In this document: piece by piece, positions 44,435 through 55,996 of the stretch | How positions within the stretch are numbered: the stretch's first letter is position 1 | How the letters are laid out: each line of letters starts with the position of its first letter | From: Gaiellasilicea sp963763755 | GTDB taxonomy: Bacteria; Actinomycetota; Thermoleophilia; Gaiellales; Gaiellaceae | Direction of reading: 5' to 3' | DNA: 64,000 nucleotides | Assembly (NCBI GenBank): GCA_963763755.1 | Contig: CAVXQE010000009.1 | Location: forward strand, 62,001 to 126,000 | Made by a program: the position numbers and the translations under genes | The notes under the pieces: model-generated | The model's database searches: none | Seen by the model: the letters and a program-made list of their open reading frames with translations, nothing else | What the model was told of the DNA's origin: nothing

Positions 44435-44493
44435 CCCAACTGGACTACCATGACCGGTACGTTGAATTGCGGCAGGGGTCGCTAGGAGGTTTG

Positions 44494-44970
44494 ATGAGCG
44501 TTACGACACAGGAGACCGGCTTCCGGATCGGTGAGGTGGCGCGGCTCGTCGGCGTCACGACGCGAACGATCCGCTACTACGAGGAGCTCGGCCTGCTCGG
44601 CACCGATACCGAGCGGCCGAAGGGCGGTCACCGCGTGTACGGCGAGCCGGACGTAACGCGCTTGCAGGAGTTGATCAGGTTGCGCGACCTGCTCGGGCTC
44701 TCGCTCGAGGAGCTCGTGGAGCTGGTGGAGGCAGAACAGGCACGCGACCTGTTGTGCAGCCGCTGGGAGACAGACCCTGACGACCACGAGCGGCTGCAGA
44801 TCATCAATGCCGCGGCACCGTTGGTCGAGCGCCAACTCGAGCTGGTGGGTGATCGCATGGCGGCGCTCGGGCAGTTCGCGGCCGACCTCGAAGAGAAGCT
44901 CGAGCGGATCCGCACCCTTCGTGTGGAGCTGGAGAGCACGCTGGCGGAGTTCGCGCCCAGCGTGGGCTGA
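44494..44970 (+). CDS. MerR family transcriptional regulator
   Basis: 158 residues from ATG 44494 with AGGAGG 4 bases away; an upstream ATG at 44431 has no site. The winged helix-turn-helix reads GFRIGEVARLVGVTTRTIRY with YEELGLLG, then GGHRVYGEPDVTRLQELIRL. A long dimerisation helix (LVERQLELVGDRMAALGQFA onward) follows. The only cysteine (DLLCSRW) is not in a metal-binding pair, so this is probably not a metal sensor but a small-molecule or stress type. It may regulate module B or the adjacent genes; no operator could be assigned with confidence. Confidence 0.85.
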   Translation: MSVTTQETGFRIGEVARLVGVTTRTIRYYEELGLLGTDTERPKGGHRVYGEPDVTRLQELIRLRDLLGLSLEELVELVEAEQARDLLCSRWETDPDDHERLQIINAAAPLVERQLELVGDRMAALGQFAADLEEKLERIRTLRVELESTLAEFAPSVG

Positions 44971-44995
44971 CCGGGAGAGTTCGCGGGCGGCGGAG

Positions 44996-47017
<2,022 letters not shown>

Positions 47018-47080
47018 CTGCGGAAAACCTAGAGCAACTGGCTTCTCCCGGTTCGACCGGCTAGCCGAAGGTGAACGCCA

Positions 47081-47713
47081 CTACAGGCCCGGCGCGAACT
47101 CGAACCGCGCAGGGATCGGGTGGGGAAGCTGGGCTCGCGTGCCGAACGTGACCAGGATCTCCTCATGCTCTGCGAGCGGAAGCAGGCGTGGATCGCCTGA
47201 GAAACGCTTCCCGTCGACGAACACTCGGAGCGCCTTCGATCCCTTGGCGCAGTAGCCGCCGAGGCAGCGTGGGGTCAGTCGCAGTCCCCACACGGCGAAG
47301 AACTGACCGAGCGTGAACGTCCGCGCGTCGGGAGACTCGACGTGGATGACGCCGGACTCGTCATGCGTGTGGAGTGGCGAGATGAAGCCCTGAGATTCGT
47401 CGATTCCGATCCCGGCCGGGACGGTGACACGGCGACCGTCGACCGAGAGGGCGAGGTGCTGATGGATGTGCAGAGCGGTTCCTTCCTGGGCGAGCGCCGG
47501 AAGCCCGAGCGCCTCCAGCCGAGCTCGCAGACCGCCGATGTTGCGCGGCCAGGGAGCTCGACCCACGAGCTCGCCTGAAAGGTGTGCCGGTACGAGGGGC
47601 GGTGAGGACGAGCCGCCCTTCGCACCGGCGATGACCGCCCCGACGACGACCGCCGCCACCGCAAGCATCGCCAGGGTGAGCCGGATCCGGGCGCGGGGTG
47701 TGAGCTTTGTCAT
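47081..47713 (-). CDS. Membrane-anchored extracytoplasmic protein with conserved His motifs
   Basis: 210 residues from ATG 47713, chosen because the signal-anchor (IRLTLAMLAVAAVVVGAVIA) follows directly; the longer open frame upstream is not protein-like. The domain has GTALHIHQHLALSVDGRRVT, VPAGIGIDESQGFISPLHTH, DESGVIHVESPDARTFTLGQ, FFAVWGLRL and a Cys pair CLGGYC, then LRVFVDGKRFSGDPRLLPLA and EHEEILVTFG. The HIHQHL and HTHDE clusters suggest metal binding. I know the motif as a common actinobacterial conserved hypothetical; its function is not established. Confidence 0.65.
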   Translation of the reverse strand: MTKLTPRARIRLTLAMLAVAAVVVGAVIAGAKGGSSSPPLVPAHLSGELVGRAPWPRNIGGLRARLEALGLPALAQEGTALHIHQHLALSVDGRRVTVPAGIGIDESQGFISPLHTHDESGVIHVESPDARTFTLGQFFAVWGLRLTPRCLGGYCAKGSKALRVFVDGKRFSGDPRLLPLAEHEEILVTFGTRAQLPHPIPARFEFAPGL

Positions 47714-47903
47714 CGAGGTGACCAGAGGATCGCCTGCGAATGCGCGAAAGCGCATCGGCCGACCGGATGACCGGCGAGACGAGTCGGGAGTCATTCGCCC
47801 GAGCACGGAGCCAGACGGCTCGATCGCCCGAGCGTGCGATGTCCGGCTTCCCCGGCCGGCGCGACGATTGGACGACGCTCCCACACCTACGAAGGAGGTT
47901 CTC

Positions 47904-49042
47904 GTGAGGCGCACACTCGTCATCGTCCTGGCCACGGCCATCGTCGGAGGACTTGCGGGCGCCTCGATCGGGCTCGCGTTCAACAAAGGCGACTCGACGA
48001 CTTCGGCCGAGCCGACCACGCACGGCCGCAAGACCAGTCAAGGGCCTCGACGCGGAACAGATCTATCGAAGCGATTCGCCCGGGGTCGTCGTGATCACCG
48101 ACGATCAAACCCAGATCGTTCCCGCATCCTTCTTCAGCCCGGCGCAAAGGGAGCAGGTCTCTGCGCTCGGCTCCGGCTTCGTGATCGACAAGCGCGGGGA
48201 CATCGTGACCAACGATCACGTTGTCCAGGGAGCCAAGGACATCCGCGTCGGCTTCAGCGGCGGTGCGTCCTATCCGGCCAAGCTCATCGGCTCGGATCCG
48301 TCGACCGACATCGCGGTGGTACGCGTGAAGAATGCGCCGGACTCCCTGCTTCGGCCGCTTCGGTTCGCCGACTCGGGTGTGCAGGTCGGCGATGCGGCGT
48401 ACGCGATCGGGAACCCGTTCGGGCTCGAGCGGACGATGACCGCAGGGATCGTCAGCGCCACGGGCCGGGACATTCAGGCTCCGAACGGTCTCGTGATCGC
48501 GAACGCGATCCAGACGGACGCGCCGATCAACCACGGCAACTCCGGGGGACCGCTCCTCGACCGTGTCGGGGAGGTGATCGGCATCAATTCGCAGATTCAG
48601 GGCGGCACTGTCGACGCGAATGTCGGAGTCGGATTCGCGATCCCCAGTGCGACCGCCAGATCGGTCTCCGAGCAGCTGATCGCAACCGGACATGCCGAGC
48701 ATGCGTGGCTCGGGGTCGAGGTCGCGGCGATCGACCCGAGCGTCGCGAGAGTCGTCCGCGGTCTGCCCGCGCACGGCGTCGTCGTCGTCAAGGTGGTCAA
48801 GGGAAGCCCTGCAGCCAAGGCAGGTCTCAAGGCCGCCACGCAGCGGGTGACCGTGAACGGAGTCAGCGGGTTCGTCGGCGCAGACGCCATCGTCGGGGCG
48901 GACGGCAAGCCCATCTCCTCCACCGCGCAGCTCGGCGACGTCGTTGCGTTGCACAAGCCGGGCGACCGGCTCGAGCTCGAGGTCGTCCGCGGCGGCAAGA
49001 GCCGAACGGTCGGAGATCACCCTCGGCAACGCTCCCGTCTAA
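47904..49042 (+). CDS. HtrA/DegP-type trypsin-like serine protease with PDZ domain (two frame breaks)
   Basis: About 379 residues from GTG 47904 behind GGAGG. N-terminal anchor LVIVLATAIVGGLAGASIGL. After a break near 48043 the protease domain has GSGFVIDKRGDIVTNDHVVQ (catalytic His), GSDPSTDIAVVRV (Asp) and TDAPINHGNSGGPLLDRVGE (Ser). The PDZ domain (AWLGVEVAAIDPSVARVVRG, GSPAAKAGLKAATQRVTVNG) follows. A break near 49012 restores the end EITLGNAPV. Extracytoplasmic quality control is the usual role. A response-regulator gene follows 15 bases later. Confidence 0.9.
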
Positions 49043-49057
49043 CAGAGGAGGCGTACG

Positions 49058-49723
49058 ATGAGCGAAGCGACCATGGCGGCACACGAAAAGAAGCGCGTCA
49101 CCGTCGTCGTCGCCGACGACCACCCCCTCTACCGCGAGGGAGTGGTTCGGGCCCTGCTCGCGAGCGGGCAGATCGAGATCGTGGCCGAAGCCGAGGACGG
49201 GCGTGCTGCGCTGGCCGCGATCCAGCAGCATCTTCCCGACGTCGCGCTGCTCGACTACAAGCTGCCCGAGCTCGACGGTGTCGCGGTCACGCATGCGGTC
49301 GTGCGCGAACAGCTGCCGACGCGCGTCCTCCTCGTCTCCGCGTTCACCGACAGCGGCATCGTCTACAAGGCCCTCGAGACCGGCGCAGCGGGCTTCATCT
49401 CGAAGGAGGCCCGTCGCGAACAGATCTCGGACGCCGTATTGGCTTGCGCACGCGGCGAGAACGTCGTCCCGCCGGAGGTCGCCGCGGGCCTCGTCTCGGA
49501 GATTCGGCTGCGCAAGCAACACGACGCGCCGGCGCTGACCCCGCGTGAGCAGGAAATCCTCCACCTGATCGCCGCGGGCAAGAGCCTGCCCCAGATTGCC
49601 AAGGACCTGTATCTGGGCCTGACGACCGTGAAGACCCACGTTCAGCACCTGTACGAGAAGTTGGGAGTCTCGGATCGCGCCGCCGCGGTTGCGAGTGCGA
49701 TGCGACGCGGCCTGATCGAATAG
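49058..49723 (+). CDS. NarL/LuxR family response regulator
   Basis: 221 residues from ATG 49058 (GGAGG 8 bases upstream). Receiver domain: VVVADDHPLYREGVVRALLA with acidic pair DD, phosphoacceptor Asp in VALLDYKLPELDG, VLLVSAFTDSGIVYKALETG and the conserved Lys in GFISKEA. LuxR-type HTH: ALTPREQEILHLIAAGKSLP, QIAKDLYLGLTTVKTHVQHL, YEKLGVSDRAAAVASAMRRG. It is immediately followed by its histidine kinase with no gap, so the two form a cognate pair. Confidence 0.94.
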   Translation: MSEATMAAHEKKRVTVVVADDHPLYREGVVRALLASGQIEIVAEAEDGRAALAAIQQHLPDVALLDYKLPELDGVAVTHAVVREQLPTRVLLVSAFTDSGIVYKALETGAAGFISKEARREQISDAVLACARGENVVPPEVAAGLVSEIRLRKQHDAPALTPREQEILHLIAAGKSLPQIAKDLYLGLTTVKTHVQHLYEKLGVSDRAAAVASAMRRGLIE

Positions 49724-50901
49724 ATGGCGGCCCCCTCGGCCTTCGCCGCGTCGCACGGTGAAGCGACCGCGGAGTCAGAGCGTGTCGTTGCCTGGCTTCG
49801 GCTGCCCGCCATTGCGCTGATCGCGCTCGGCCAGGGCCTCGCGCACCCGAATCCCGAGAAGACCTGGTTCCTCGTCACGCTCGGCCTGTTCTCGGCGTGG
49901 AGCGCGGGCGTGCTCGCCTGGGTGTATCTCCGTCCGGCCGGCGAGAAGTTCGCGCTCGCGGCGACCGCCGTCGACATCGCAGCGATCAGCGTGCTGGCCC
50001 TGCTCTCCGGCGGCGCCTTCTCTCACGCCCGGCTCGGCGTTCTTCCTCGTCCCCGTCGCTGTCGCCTTCCGCCTGCGCCCGTCGATCACCTTCGCTGCTG
50101 TCATCGTCACCACGGCCGCCTACGTCATTCAGGCGAGCGCTCATCCCGCCGCGAGCCAACCCGAGGCGGCGCGCTTCATCCTCACCCAGGCCGGATACCT
50201 CGCCTGGGTCGGCGTCGCGTGCGTGCTCCTCTCGATGCTGCTCGCCCGGCGAACTGAGCTCGTCGCCCGCCTCGCCCAGGACCGGTCGCGCCTGCTTTCG
50301 GACGCGCTCGCCGCCGAGGAGCGAGAGCGCAAGGCGCTCGCCGAAGCGCTCCACGATCACGCGATCCAGAATCTGCTGTCGGTGCGCCACGAGCTCGAGG
50401 AAGCGGGAGAGACGCTCTCGCACCCCGCTCTGGACCGTGCCGACACCGCGCTCGCCGAGACTGTTGGCCAGCTGCGCGAAGCCGTCTTCGACCTCCACCC
50501 TTACGTGCTCGAGGAAGGCGGACTCGAGGCGGCGCTGCGTTCGCTCGGTCGACAGGCGGCGACCCGCGCGCACCTGGAGCTGAAGCTCGATCTTCACTAC
50601 CCGGGCGCGTCATCCGCAGGAGCAGCTCGTCTTCTCGGCGGCCCGTGAGCTCCTGGCCAACGTCGTGCGCCACGCGCAGGCGACCGAGGTGACGCTGTTC
50701 CTCGGCGAGGCCGACGGAGAGCTCGAGCTCGCCGTCGCCGACAACGGCCGAGGTTTCCCGATCGAGCAGCTGGCCGAACGGCTGGCAGACGGCCACATCG
50801 GACTCGCCACGCAGCGTGTCCGCGTCGAAGCGGCGGGGGGACGAATGGACGTCGTCTCGTCCCCCGGCGCGGGTACGCGGGTCGTGATCCACCTGCCCTA
50901 G
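49724..50901 (+). CDS. NarL-type sensor histidine kinase (two frame breaks)
   Basis: About 392 residues. The N-terminal sensor part has several membrane helices (LRLPAIALIALGQGLAHPNP, WFLVTLGLFSAWSAGVLAWV, ALAATAVDIAAISVLALLSG; after a break near 50033 AFFLVPVAVAFRLRPSITFA and WVGVACVLLSMLLAR). The HisKA_3 domain shows ERKALAEALHDHAIQNLLSV with the phosphoacceptor His. A break near 50607 precedes ARELLANVVRHAQATEVTLF (N box) and LAVADNGRGFP (G1) with IGLATQRVRVEAAGGRMDVV. The signal is unknown; no periplasmic sensor domain is visible, so it probably senses a membrane-related cue. Next downstream is the cupredoxin-quinoprotein pair. Confidence 0.87.
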
Positions 50902-51052
50902 CGGGACGAGCGGAGAAAGCCTTCGGGCAACTCCTCCCTCCGGTCGCCAGAAGGTCGCTCGGACGCTCGTCCGATCGGCCCATCCTCCAGCGGCTCGGCG
51001 ACAGCGAAGCTCGATGCATGTCGTCCGAACACCAACGCCAGGAGGTTCACCA

Positions 51053-51409
51053 ATGAGGTTCCGTTCACTTTCGGCTGCCGCCGTTCTCGTTCTCGCTCTC
51101 ACTGTCGTCGGAGCGGCGGCAGCTCGTTCGTCGGCCACACACGCCGCGACGATCAAGGTCACGGCCAAGGACTTCTCGTTCGCGCTCTCGCAGAAGACGG
51201 TCAAGCACGGTCGCGTGACGTTCGTGATCCGCAACGCCGGCCACGCAGCGCACGACTTCGCCATCGCCGGGCACCACTCGAAGACCATCAATCCCGGAAA
51301 GACGACGAGCCTGACCGTCATGCTGGCCAAGCGCGGCAGCTACCCCTACCGCTGCACCGTGGACTCCCATGCGGAGCTCGGCATGAAGGGCGTTCTGCAC
51401 GTCACGTAG
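51053..51409 (+). CDS. Small secreted cupredoxin with complete type-1 copper site
   Basis: 118 residues from ATG 51053 behind AGGAGG. Signal peptide FRSLSAAAVLVLALTVVGAA. Body: IKVTAKDFSFALSQKTVKHG, RVTFVIRNAGHAAHDFAIAG (His ligand), HHSKTINPGKTTSLTV and the C-terminal ligand loop YPYRCTVDSHAELGMKGVLH (Cys, His, Met). This closely parallels the plastocyanin-like protein at 34730-35131, with the same HAELGM loop. The quinoprotein gene follows 43 bases downstream. Confidence 0.85.
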   Translation: MRFRSLSAAAVLVLALTVVGAAAARSSATHAATIKVTAKDFSFALSQKTVKHGRVTFVIRNAGHAAHDFAIAGHHSKTINPGKTTSLTVMLAKRGSYPYRCTVDSHAELGMKGVLHVT

Positions 51410-51452
51410 CCCGAGGCAACTCGCGCTCGACACCTCTCGAAGAAGGAGCATC

Positions 51453-53003
51453 ATGTCCCGTCTCTACCTCGCCGTCCCGCTCGTCGCCGCCCTTGCGGCA
51501 GTGGGATTCGCAACGGCGCGCGCCGCGTCCTCGCCGTCGGCCGGCGCGTTGCCGGCGGACGCCGCCGCGTTCTCCCAGCAGTGGCCGGCCTTCAACCTCG
51601 ACCTTGCAAACACCCGCGCCACGACGGCCAGCCGCATCGACTCGACGAACGTCGCGAACCTGAAGCCGAAGTGGCGGTTCAAGCTCACCGGCCAGGGCGC
51701 GTTCGGCTCGTTCGCGAGCACGCCGATCGTGCTCGGAGAGACCGTCTTTCTCCAGGACCTGGCCAGCAACGTCTACGCCCTCGACCGTTCGACCGGCGCG
51801 CTCGAGTGGAAGCACCTGTTCAAGAGCCCGAGCGTCGGGCCGAACGGTGTCGCGTATGGCTACGACAAGGTATTCGGCGCGACGGAGACGTCCGCGTTCG
51901 CGCTCGACCCGGCCGACGGCCACGTGCTCTGGACCCGGAAGCTGACCCGGAACGGCAAGGAAGGCATCGACATGGCGCCGACCGTCTTCAACAACACCGT
52001 GCTCGTCAGCACGATCCCCGGGAACGCCAAGTCGTTCTACGCCGGCGAGGGCGACGGCATCGTCTACGCCCTCGACGCGCAGACGGGCAAGACGAAGTGG
52101 ACGTTCAACACGATCTCCGACGGAGCGACGCTCTGGGGGAACGCCAAGGTCAACTCGGGGGGCGGCCTCTGGTATCCGCCCGCTGTCGACTCCCAGGGCC
52201 GGGTCTTCCTCGCAGTCGCGAACCCGGCCCCGTTCCCGGGGACGAGCCGGTATCCGAACGGCTCCAGCCGGCCGGGACCGGATCTCTACACCGACTCGCT
52301 CGTCGCACTCGACGGCTCGACCGGCAAGCTCCTCTGGTACCGGCAGGTCGTCAAGCACGATGTGCGGGACTACGACCTCGAAGACTCGCCGGTGATCGGG
52401 ACGATCCCGGTGAACGGGATGCCGACCGAGGTCGTCTTCGCGGCCGGGAAGATGGGCCGCGTCTACGCCTTCGTGGCCGCCGACGGCAAGCAGCTCTGGC
52501 AGAAGCCGGTGGGAACGCACGTGAACGACACGGGACCTCTGCCGGCAGGGAAGTCGACCCTCGTGCTGCCGGGCAACCTCGGTGGCGTCGAGACGCCGAT
52601 GGCCTACGACGGCCGCTCGCTCTACGTTCCGGTCGTCAACCTGGGCTTCACCTTCACACCGTCGACGTCGAAGCCGGCCGGCAAAGCCGGGTTCGCCGGC
52701 GGCACCGGCGAGCTCGTGGCGATGAACCCGTCGAGCGGCTCCGTCCAGTGGCGCCGCACGTTCCCGAGCTCGGTCTACGGCGCCGCGACGGTCTCCAATG
52801 ACGTCGTCTTCACCTCGACGCTGAACGGCAAGGTCTACGCGCTCAGCACCCGCGACGGCTCCACGCTGTGGTCGGCGCAGGCTCCGTCGGGCGTGAACGG
52901 ATTCGCGGCCATCGACGGCGACAACCTGCTCGTCGGCGCGGGGGCGCCTGGGTCGGCCACCAAACACCCCACCAACGAGCTGATCGCGTACTCGATCGGC
53001 TAG
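51453..53003 (+). CDS. PQQ-type beta-propeller quinoprotein, 516 residues
   Basis: Intact, from ATG 51453. Signal peptide LYLAVPLVAALAAVGFATAR. Blade repeats VYALDRSTGALEWKHLFKSP, FALDPADGHVLWTRKLT, VYALDAQTGKTKWTFNTISD. Active-site-like region VANPAPFPGTSRYPNGSSRP, DLYTDSLVALDGSTGKLLWY and KHDVRDYDLEDSPVIGTIPV. The last blades end VNGFAAIDGDNLLVGAGAPG. It is a paralogue of 37562-39046 with shared G-GETxAFALD, HDVRDYDLE and GxETPMAY blocks. No haem domain. With the copper protein upstream it forms a dehydrogenase-carrier pair. Confidence 0.85.
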   Translation: MSRLYLAVPLVAALAAVGFATARAASSPSAGALPADAAAFSQQWPAFNLDLANTRATTASRIDSTNVANLKPKWRFKLTGQGAFGSFASTPIVLGETVFLQDLASNVYALDRSTGALEWKHLFKSPSVGPNGVAYGYDKVFGATETSAFALDPADGHVLWTRKLTRNGKEGIDMAPTVFNNTVLVSTIPGNAKSFYAGEGDGIVYALDAQTGKTKWTFNTISDGATLWGNAKVNSGGGLWYPPAVDSQGRVFLAVANPAPFPGTSRYPNGSSRPGPDLYTDSLVALDGSTGKLLWYRQVVKHDVRDYDLEDSPVIGTIPVNGMPTEVVFAAGKMGRVYAFVAADGKQLWQKPVGTHVNDTGPLPAGKSTLVLPGNLGGVETPMAYDGRSLYVPVVNLGFTFTPSTSKPAGKAGFAGGTGELVAMNPSSGSVQWRRTFPSSVYGAATVSNDVVFTSTLNGKVYALSTRDGSTLWSAQAPSGVNGFAAIDGDNLLVGAGAPGSATKHPTNELIAYSIG

Positions 53004-53012
53004 CGAAGAGTC

Positions 53013-53050
53013 GGCACCGGGGCGAATTGCCCACCGCGCGCCCCGGTGCC
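53013..53050 (+). terminator. 12-base perfect hairpin after the 516-residue quinoprotein
   Basis: GGCACCGGGGCG and CGCCCCGGTGCC form a perfect stem with a 14-base loop, 9 bases after the stop codon. Without T-tract, as for the other strong hairpins here. The rest of the 180-base gap to the next gene holds no other feature I can identify. Confidence 0.7.
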
Positions 53051-53183
53051 GGCGGATCTTCGGGAGGACTCGTTCGCTTGGAAGATCCGACTCTCGTCCG
53101 GCGTCTTGTTCGTACTGGGGAAGCAACCGATCTCGCCGGACTGAGCAGGTGATCCGGGAGTCGGCAGACAGAGAGGGCTGCGG

Positions 53184-54152
53184 ATGGCGCTGTTCCGGGT
53201 GATGACGTGGAACGTCGAGAACCTCTTCGGCGTCGGCGATGTGGATGGGCCGGCGACGGAGGCCGCGTTCGCGGCCAAGATCGAGTCGCTGAGGGCGGTG
53301 ATCGACACGCAACGGCCGCACGTCTTGGCGCTGCAAGAGGTCGGCCGAGAGGACGCGCTCCAACGCCTGCAGCAGGCCCTGACGCTGCCGATGCCATACC
53401 GGCAAGTTGGGATGGCGGACGAGCGCGGGATCCGGGTGGCGTTCCTGAGCCGGCGAGCGCTGCACGGCCGCGTCGACATCCGGCCGTTCCCCGGCGGCTT
53501 CCTGCCGATCCAGGTCGGCGACGACCCGGCGGGACCCGATGGTCCGCGCCTGCTGAACCAGATGGGCCGCGGCGGCCTGCAGGTGACTGTGCGAGCGGGC
53601 AACCGCGACGTTCGCATCATCTCCGCGCACCTGAAGTCGAAGCTCCTCACGTTTCCGGGCGGGTTCGCGCCGGCGAACGAGGACCAGCGGGCTCGGTTCG
53701 GGTCGTATGCGCTCTACCGGCGCGCCTCGGAGGCGACCACGCTCCGCGTCCACCTGGACGGTGTCCTGGCCGGAGGCGGCCGGGAGATGGCCGTGATCCT
53801 CACCGGCGACATGAACGACGAACTCGAGGCCGCCACCACGCAGATCCTGAACGGCCCGACCGGCTCAGAGATCGGCACGGCCGGCTTCGCCCAGCCCGAC
53901 GCAGGCGACGGCGACCGAATGTGGAACCTCGCCCCGCTCATTCCGGCGGAGCGGCGCTTCTCGCGTGTCTACCGAGGCCGACCAGAGCTGATCGACCACG
54001 TCTTCGTCAGCCACCTCCTCGCCGGCCGGACAAGTGCGGTCACGACCGCAACGGCCGAAGGAGCGCTGCCGTCGATCGAGGACAACCCCAACGCCCGCCG
54101 CGGCAAACCCGGCTCCGACCACTCCGCGGTCGTCGCAACGTTCGATCTCTAA
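53184..54152 (+). CDS. Endonuclease/exonuclease/phosphatase (EEP) family protein
   Basis: 322 residues. All EEP motifs are present: RVMTWNVENLFG (Asn), RPHVLALQEVGREDALQ (metal Glu), IISAHLKSKL (His), ILTGDMNDELEAAT (Asp, Asn), RPELIDHVFVSHLL (Asp-His) and GKPGSDHSAVVATFDL (final Asp-His). No signal peptide, so it acts in the cytoplasm. Members cut DNA, RNA or phospho-lipids/inositols; the substrate cannot be told. Confidence 0.9.
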   Translation: MALFRVMTWNVENLFGVGDVDGPATEAAFAAKIESLRAVIDTQRPHVLALQEVGREDALQRLQQALTLPMPYRQVGMADERGIRVAFLSRRALHGRVDIRPFPGGFLPIQVGDDPAGPDGPRLLNQMGRGGLQVTVRAGNRDVRIISAHLKSKLLTFPGGFAPANEDQRARFGSYALYRRASEATTLRVHLDGVLAGGGREMAVILTGDMNDELEAATTQILNGPTGSEIGTAGFAQPDAGDGDRMWNLAPLIPAERRFSRVYRGRPELIDHVFVSHLLAGRTSAVTTATAEGALPSIEDNPNARRGKPGSDHSAVVATFDL

Positions 54153-54223
54153 GCGACGTCTGACCTCGTGATCGGTCTTCGAGGCTTCTACGGGATCAGA
54201 TCATGTAGGAGGTCGCCACGCAG

Positions 54224-55264
54224 GTGCAGACCGTCGGGCCCCTCAGCACGTTTATCGTCGTGACCGAATTGCCGGACACGCGACTGCCCCCAATGTCGAT
54301 CCTGGATCTCGCCCCGATCGTCGAGGGCGGGTCAGTCTCTGCTGCGCTGAGCAACTCGCTCGATCTCGCGCAGCACTCCGAGCGGTGGGGCTACAAGCGC
54401 TTCTGGCTCGCAGAGCATCACAACTCGAGCGGCATCGCCAGCGCGGCGACCGCCGTCGTGATCGCGCACGTCGCCGGCGGGACACGCACGATCCGCGTCG
54501 GCGCCGGCGGGATCATGCTCCCAAATCACGCACCGCTCGTGATCGCGGAGCAGTTCGGCACACTCGCTGCCCTCCACCCCGGGCGGATCGACCTCGGTCT
54601 CGGCCGCGCGCCCGGAACCGATCAGTTGACCACCCTCGCGCTGCGCCGTGACCACACAAGCTCCGACACGTTCCCGCAGGACGTCCTCGAGCTACAAGCC
54701 TTGCTCGGCGACCCACAGCCGGGGCAGGCAGTGCAGGCGATCCCAGGCGCGGGGACGCACGTGCCGCTCTGGATTCTCGGCTCGAGCCTCTATGGAGCAC
54801 AACTCGCGGCGCTGCTCGGCCTTCCGTACGCATTCGCGTCACACTTCGCACCCGACGCGCTGCTGCCGGCGCTCGAGGTCTACCGCGAGCGGTTCCAGCC
54901 CTCAGAGCAGCTCCTCGAGCCACACGCGATGGTCGCGGCGAACGTGATCGCCGCGGACGATGACGCTCAGGCCCGCCGCCTCTTCACCTCCGTGCAGCAA
55001 GCGTTCACGAACGTCTTCCGCGGTCGACGCGGGCAGCTCCCACCTGCGATCGACGACATCGAGACGTACTGGACACCCGACGAGAAGATGCGCGTGTCAC
55101 AGATGCTGAGCCGCTCGTTCGTCGGCTCACCCCACACGGTCCGGAGCGGCCTCGAACGCTTCGTCGAAGAGACCGGCGCGGACGAACTGATCCTCGCGGC
55201 AGCGATCCACGATCATGGCGCACGGCTCCGCTCCTACGAGCTCGCCGCCGGTGCGCGCTCATGA
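54224..55264 (+). CDS. LLM-class flavin-dependent oxidoreductase, YhbW-like
   Basis: 346 residues from GTG 54224 (GGAGG upstream); a later ATG at 54293 is possible because homologues begin at about LPPMSILDLAPI. Conserved blocks DLAPIVEGGSVSAALSNSLD, WGYKRFWLAEHHNSSGIASA, GGIMLPNHAPLVIAEQFGTL, HPGRIDLGLGRAPGTDQLTT, HVPLWILGSSLYGAQLAALL and GLPYAFASHFAPDALLPALE agree closely with E. coli YhbW as I recall it. It probably uses FMN. It converges with the cupin gene with a 6-base overlap. Confidence 0.88.
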   Translation: MQTVGPLSTFIVVTELPDTRLPPMSILDLAPIVEGGSVSAALSNSLDLAQHSERWGYKRFWLAEHHNSSGIASAATAVVIAHVAGGTRTIRVGAGGIMLPNHAPLVIAEQFGTLAALHPGRIDLGLGRAPGTDQLTTLALRRDHTSSDTFPQDVLELQALLGDPQPGQAVQAIPGAGTHVPLWILGSSLYGAQLAALLGLPYAFASHFAPDALLPALEVYRERFQPSEQLLEPHAMVAANVIAADDDAQARRLFTSVQQAFTNVFRGRRGQLPPAIDDIETYWTPDEKMRVSQMLSRSFVGSPHTVRSGLERFVEETGADELILAAAIHDHGARLRSYELAAGARS

Positions 55265-55858
55265 TGTGCGGCCGTCCGTAGCAGTTGAGGTCGGCTGCGC
55301 GCGACGCGCTCGCGTCCTCGTGTGCCCGAGATCGCGGCCGCGCCACCCGGCGAGCCAGGCCAGTGGTGCGAGCGCGAGCCGCTGCACCCAGCGTGGTGGG
55401 AAGGCGGCTTGTACTTCCTGTTCGAACTCGCGCGTGAAGAGGGCGAGATCGAGCGGCCTGGGTATGCCCCCGAACATCGTGCGTCCCTGCTCGGCGAGTG
55501 CGACCGCGGTCTCGAAGAGCTGCTCCATCCTGAGCGCGGGCCGGATCTCGACCCGGACGAGCGCGGTCTCGTCGCCGGCGTTGGCGAAGTCGTGCGGGAC
55601 GCCGGCCGGGACGACGACGACGTCGCCGGGTTCGGCGATGATCCGCTCGCGCCGCACCCGGAAGCGCATCGTGCCGCTGACCACCTCGAAGCGCTCCTCC
55701 TGGTGTGGGTGGATGTGCAGGCCGCCGGGTACGCGGCCGCCCTCTGGGAGCTCGAGGTCGATCGCGACAAGCTCGCCGTCGGTCTCCGCGGCGGTTGCGT
55801 GGAAGGTGATCCGCTCGCCGCTTGCCGGGTTCACGAGTGTCCGTCGTCTCCGTGCCAT
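55259..55858 (-). CDS. Cupin-domain protein
   Basis: 199 residues. N-terminal cupin (about 15-105): ITFHATAAETDGELVAIDLE, GGLHIHPHQEERFEVVSGTM with the HxHxxxxxxE metal motif, and PAGVPHDFANAGDETALVRV (second His). A helical C-terminal part (QLFETAVALAEQGRTMFGGI, LFTREFEQEVQAAFPPRWVQ) is followed by an Arg-rich tail whose end overlaps the LLM gene and may be shortened in reality. Divergent from the AraC-type gene with a 138-base gap, so it may be its target. Confidence 0.8.
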   Translation of the reverse strand: MARRRRTLVNPASGERITFHATAAETDGELVAIDLELPEGGRVPGGLHIHPHQEERFEVVSGTMRFRVRRERIIAEPGDVVVVPAGVPHDFANAGDETALVRVEIRPALRMEQLFETAVALAEQGRTMFGGIPRPLDLALFTREFEQEVQAAFPPRWVQRLALAPLAWLAGWRGRDLGHTRTRARRAQPTSTATDGRTS

Positions 55859-55996
55859 GTCGTTTCCTTTCGGTCGTTGCAGTACGTCCAGCTTTGCTGT
55901 CGCCTTAAGGACTGCGTATGGCTATGAGGCTCTGTTTCATGATCGAACGTCCAGAAATCGTGGATTGTCGATCCCGCCGTCGTGCATACTTCAGCC

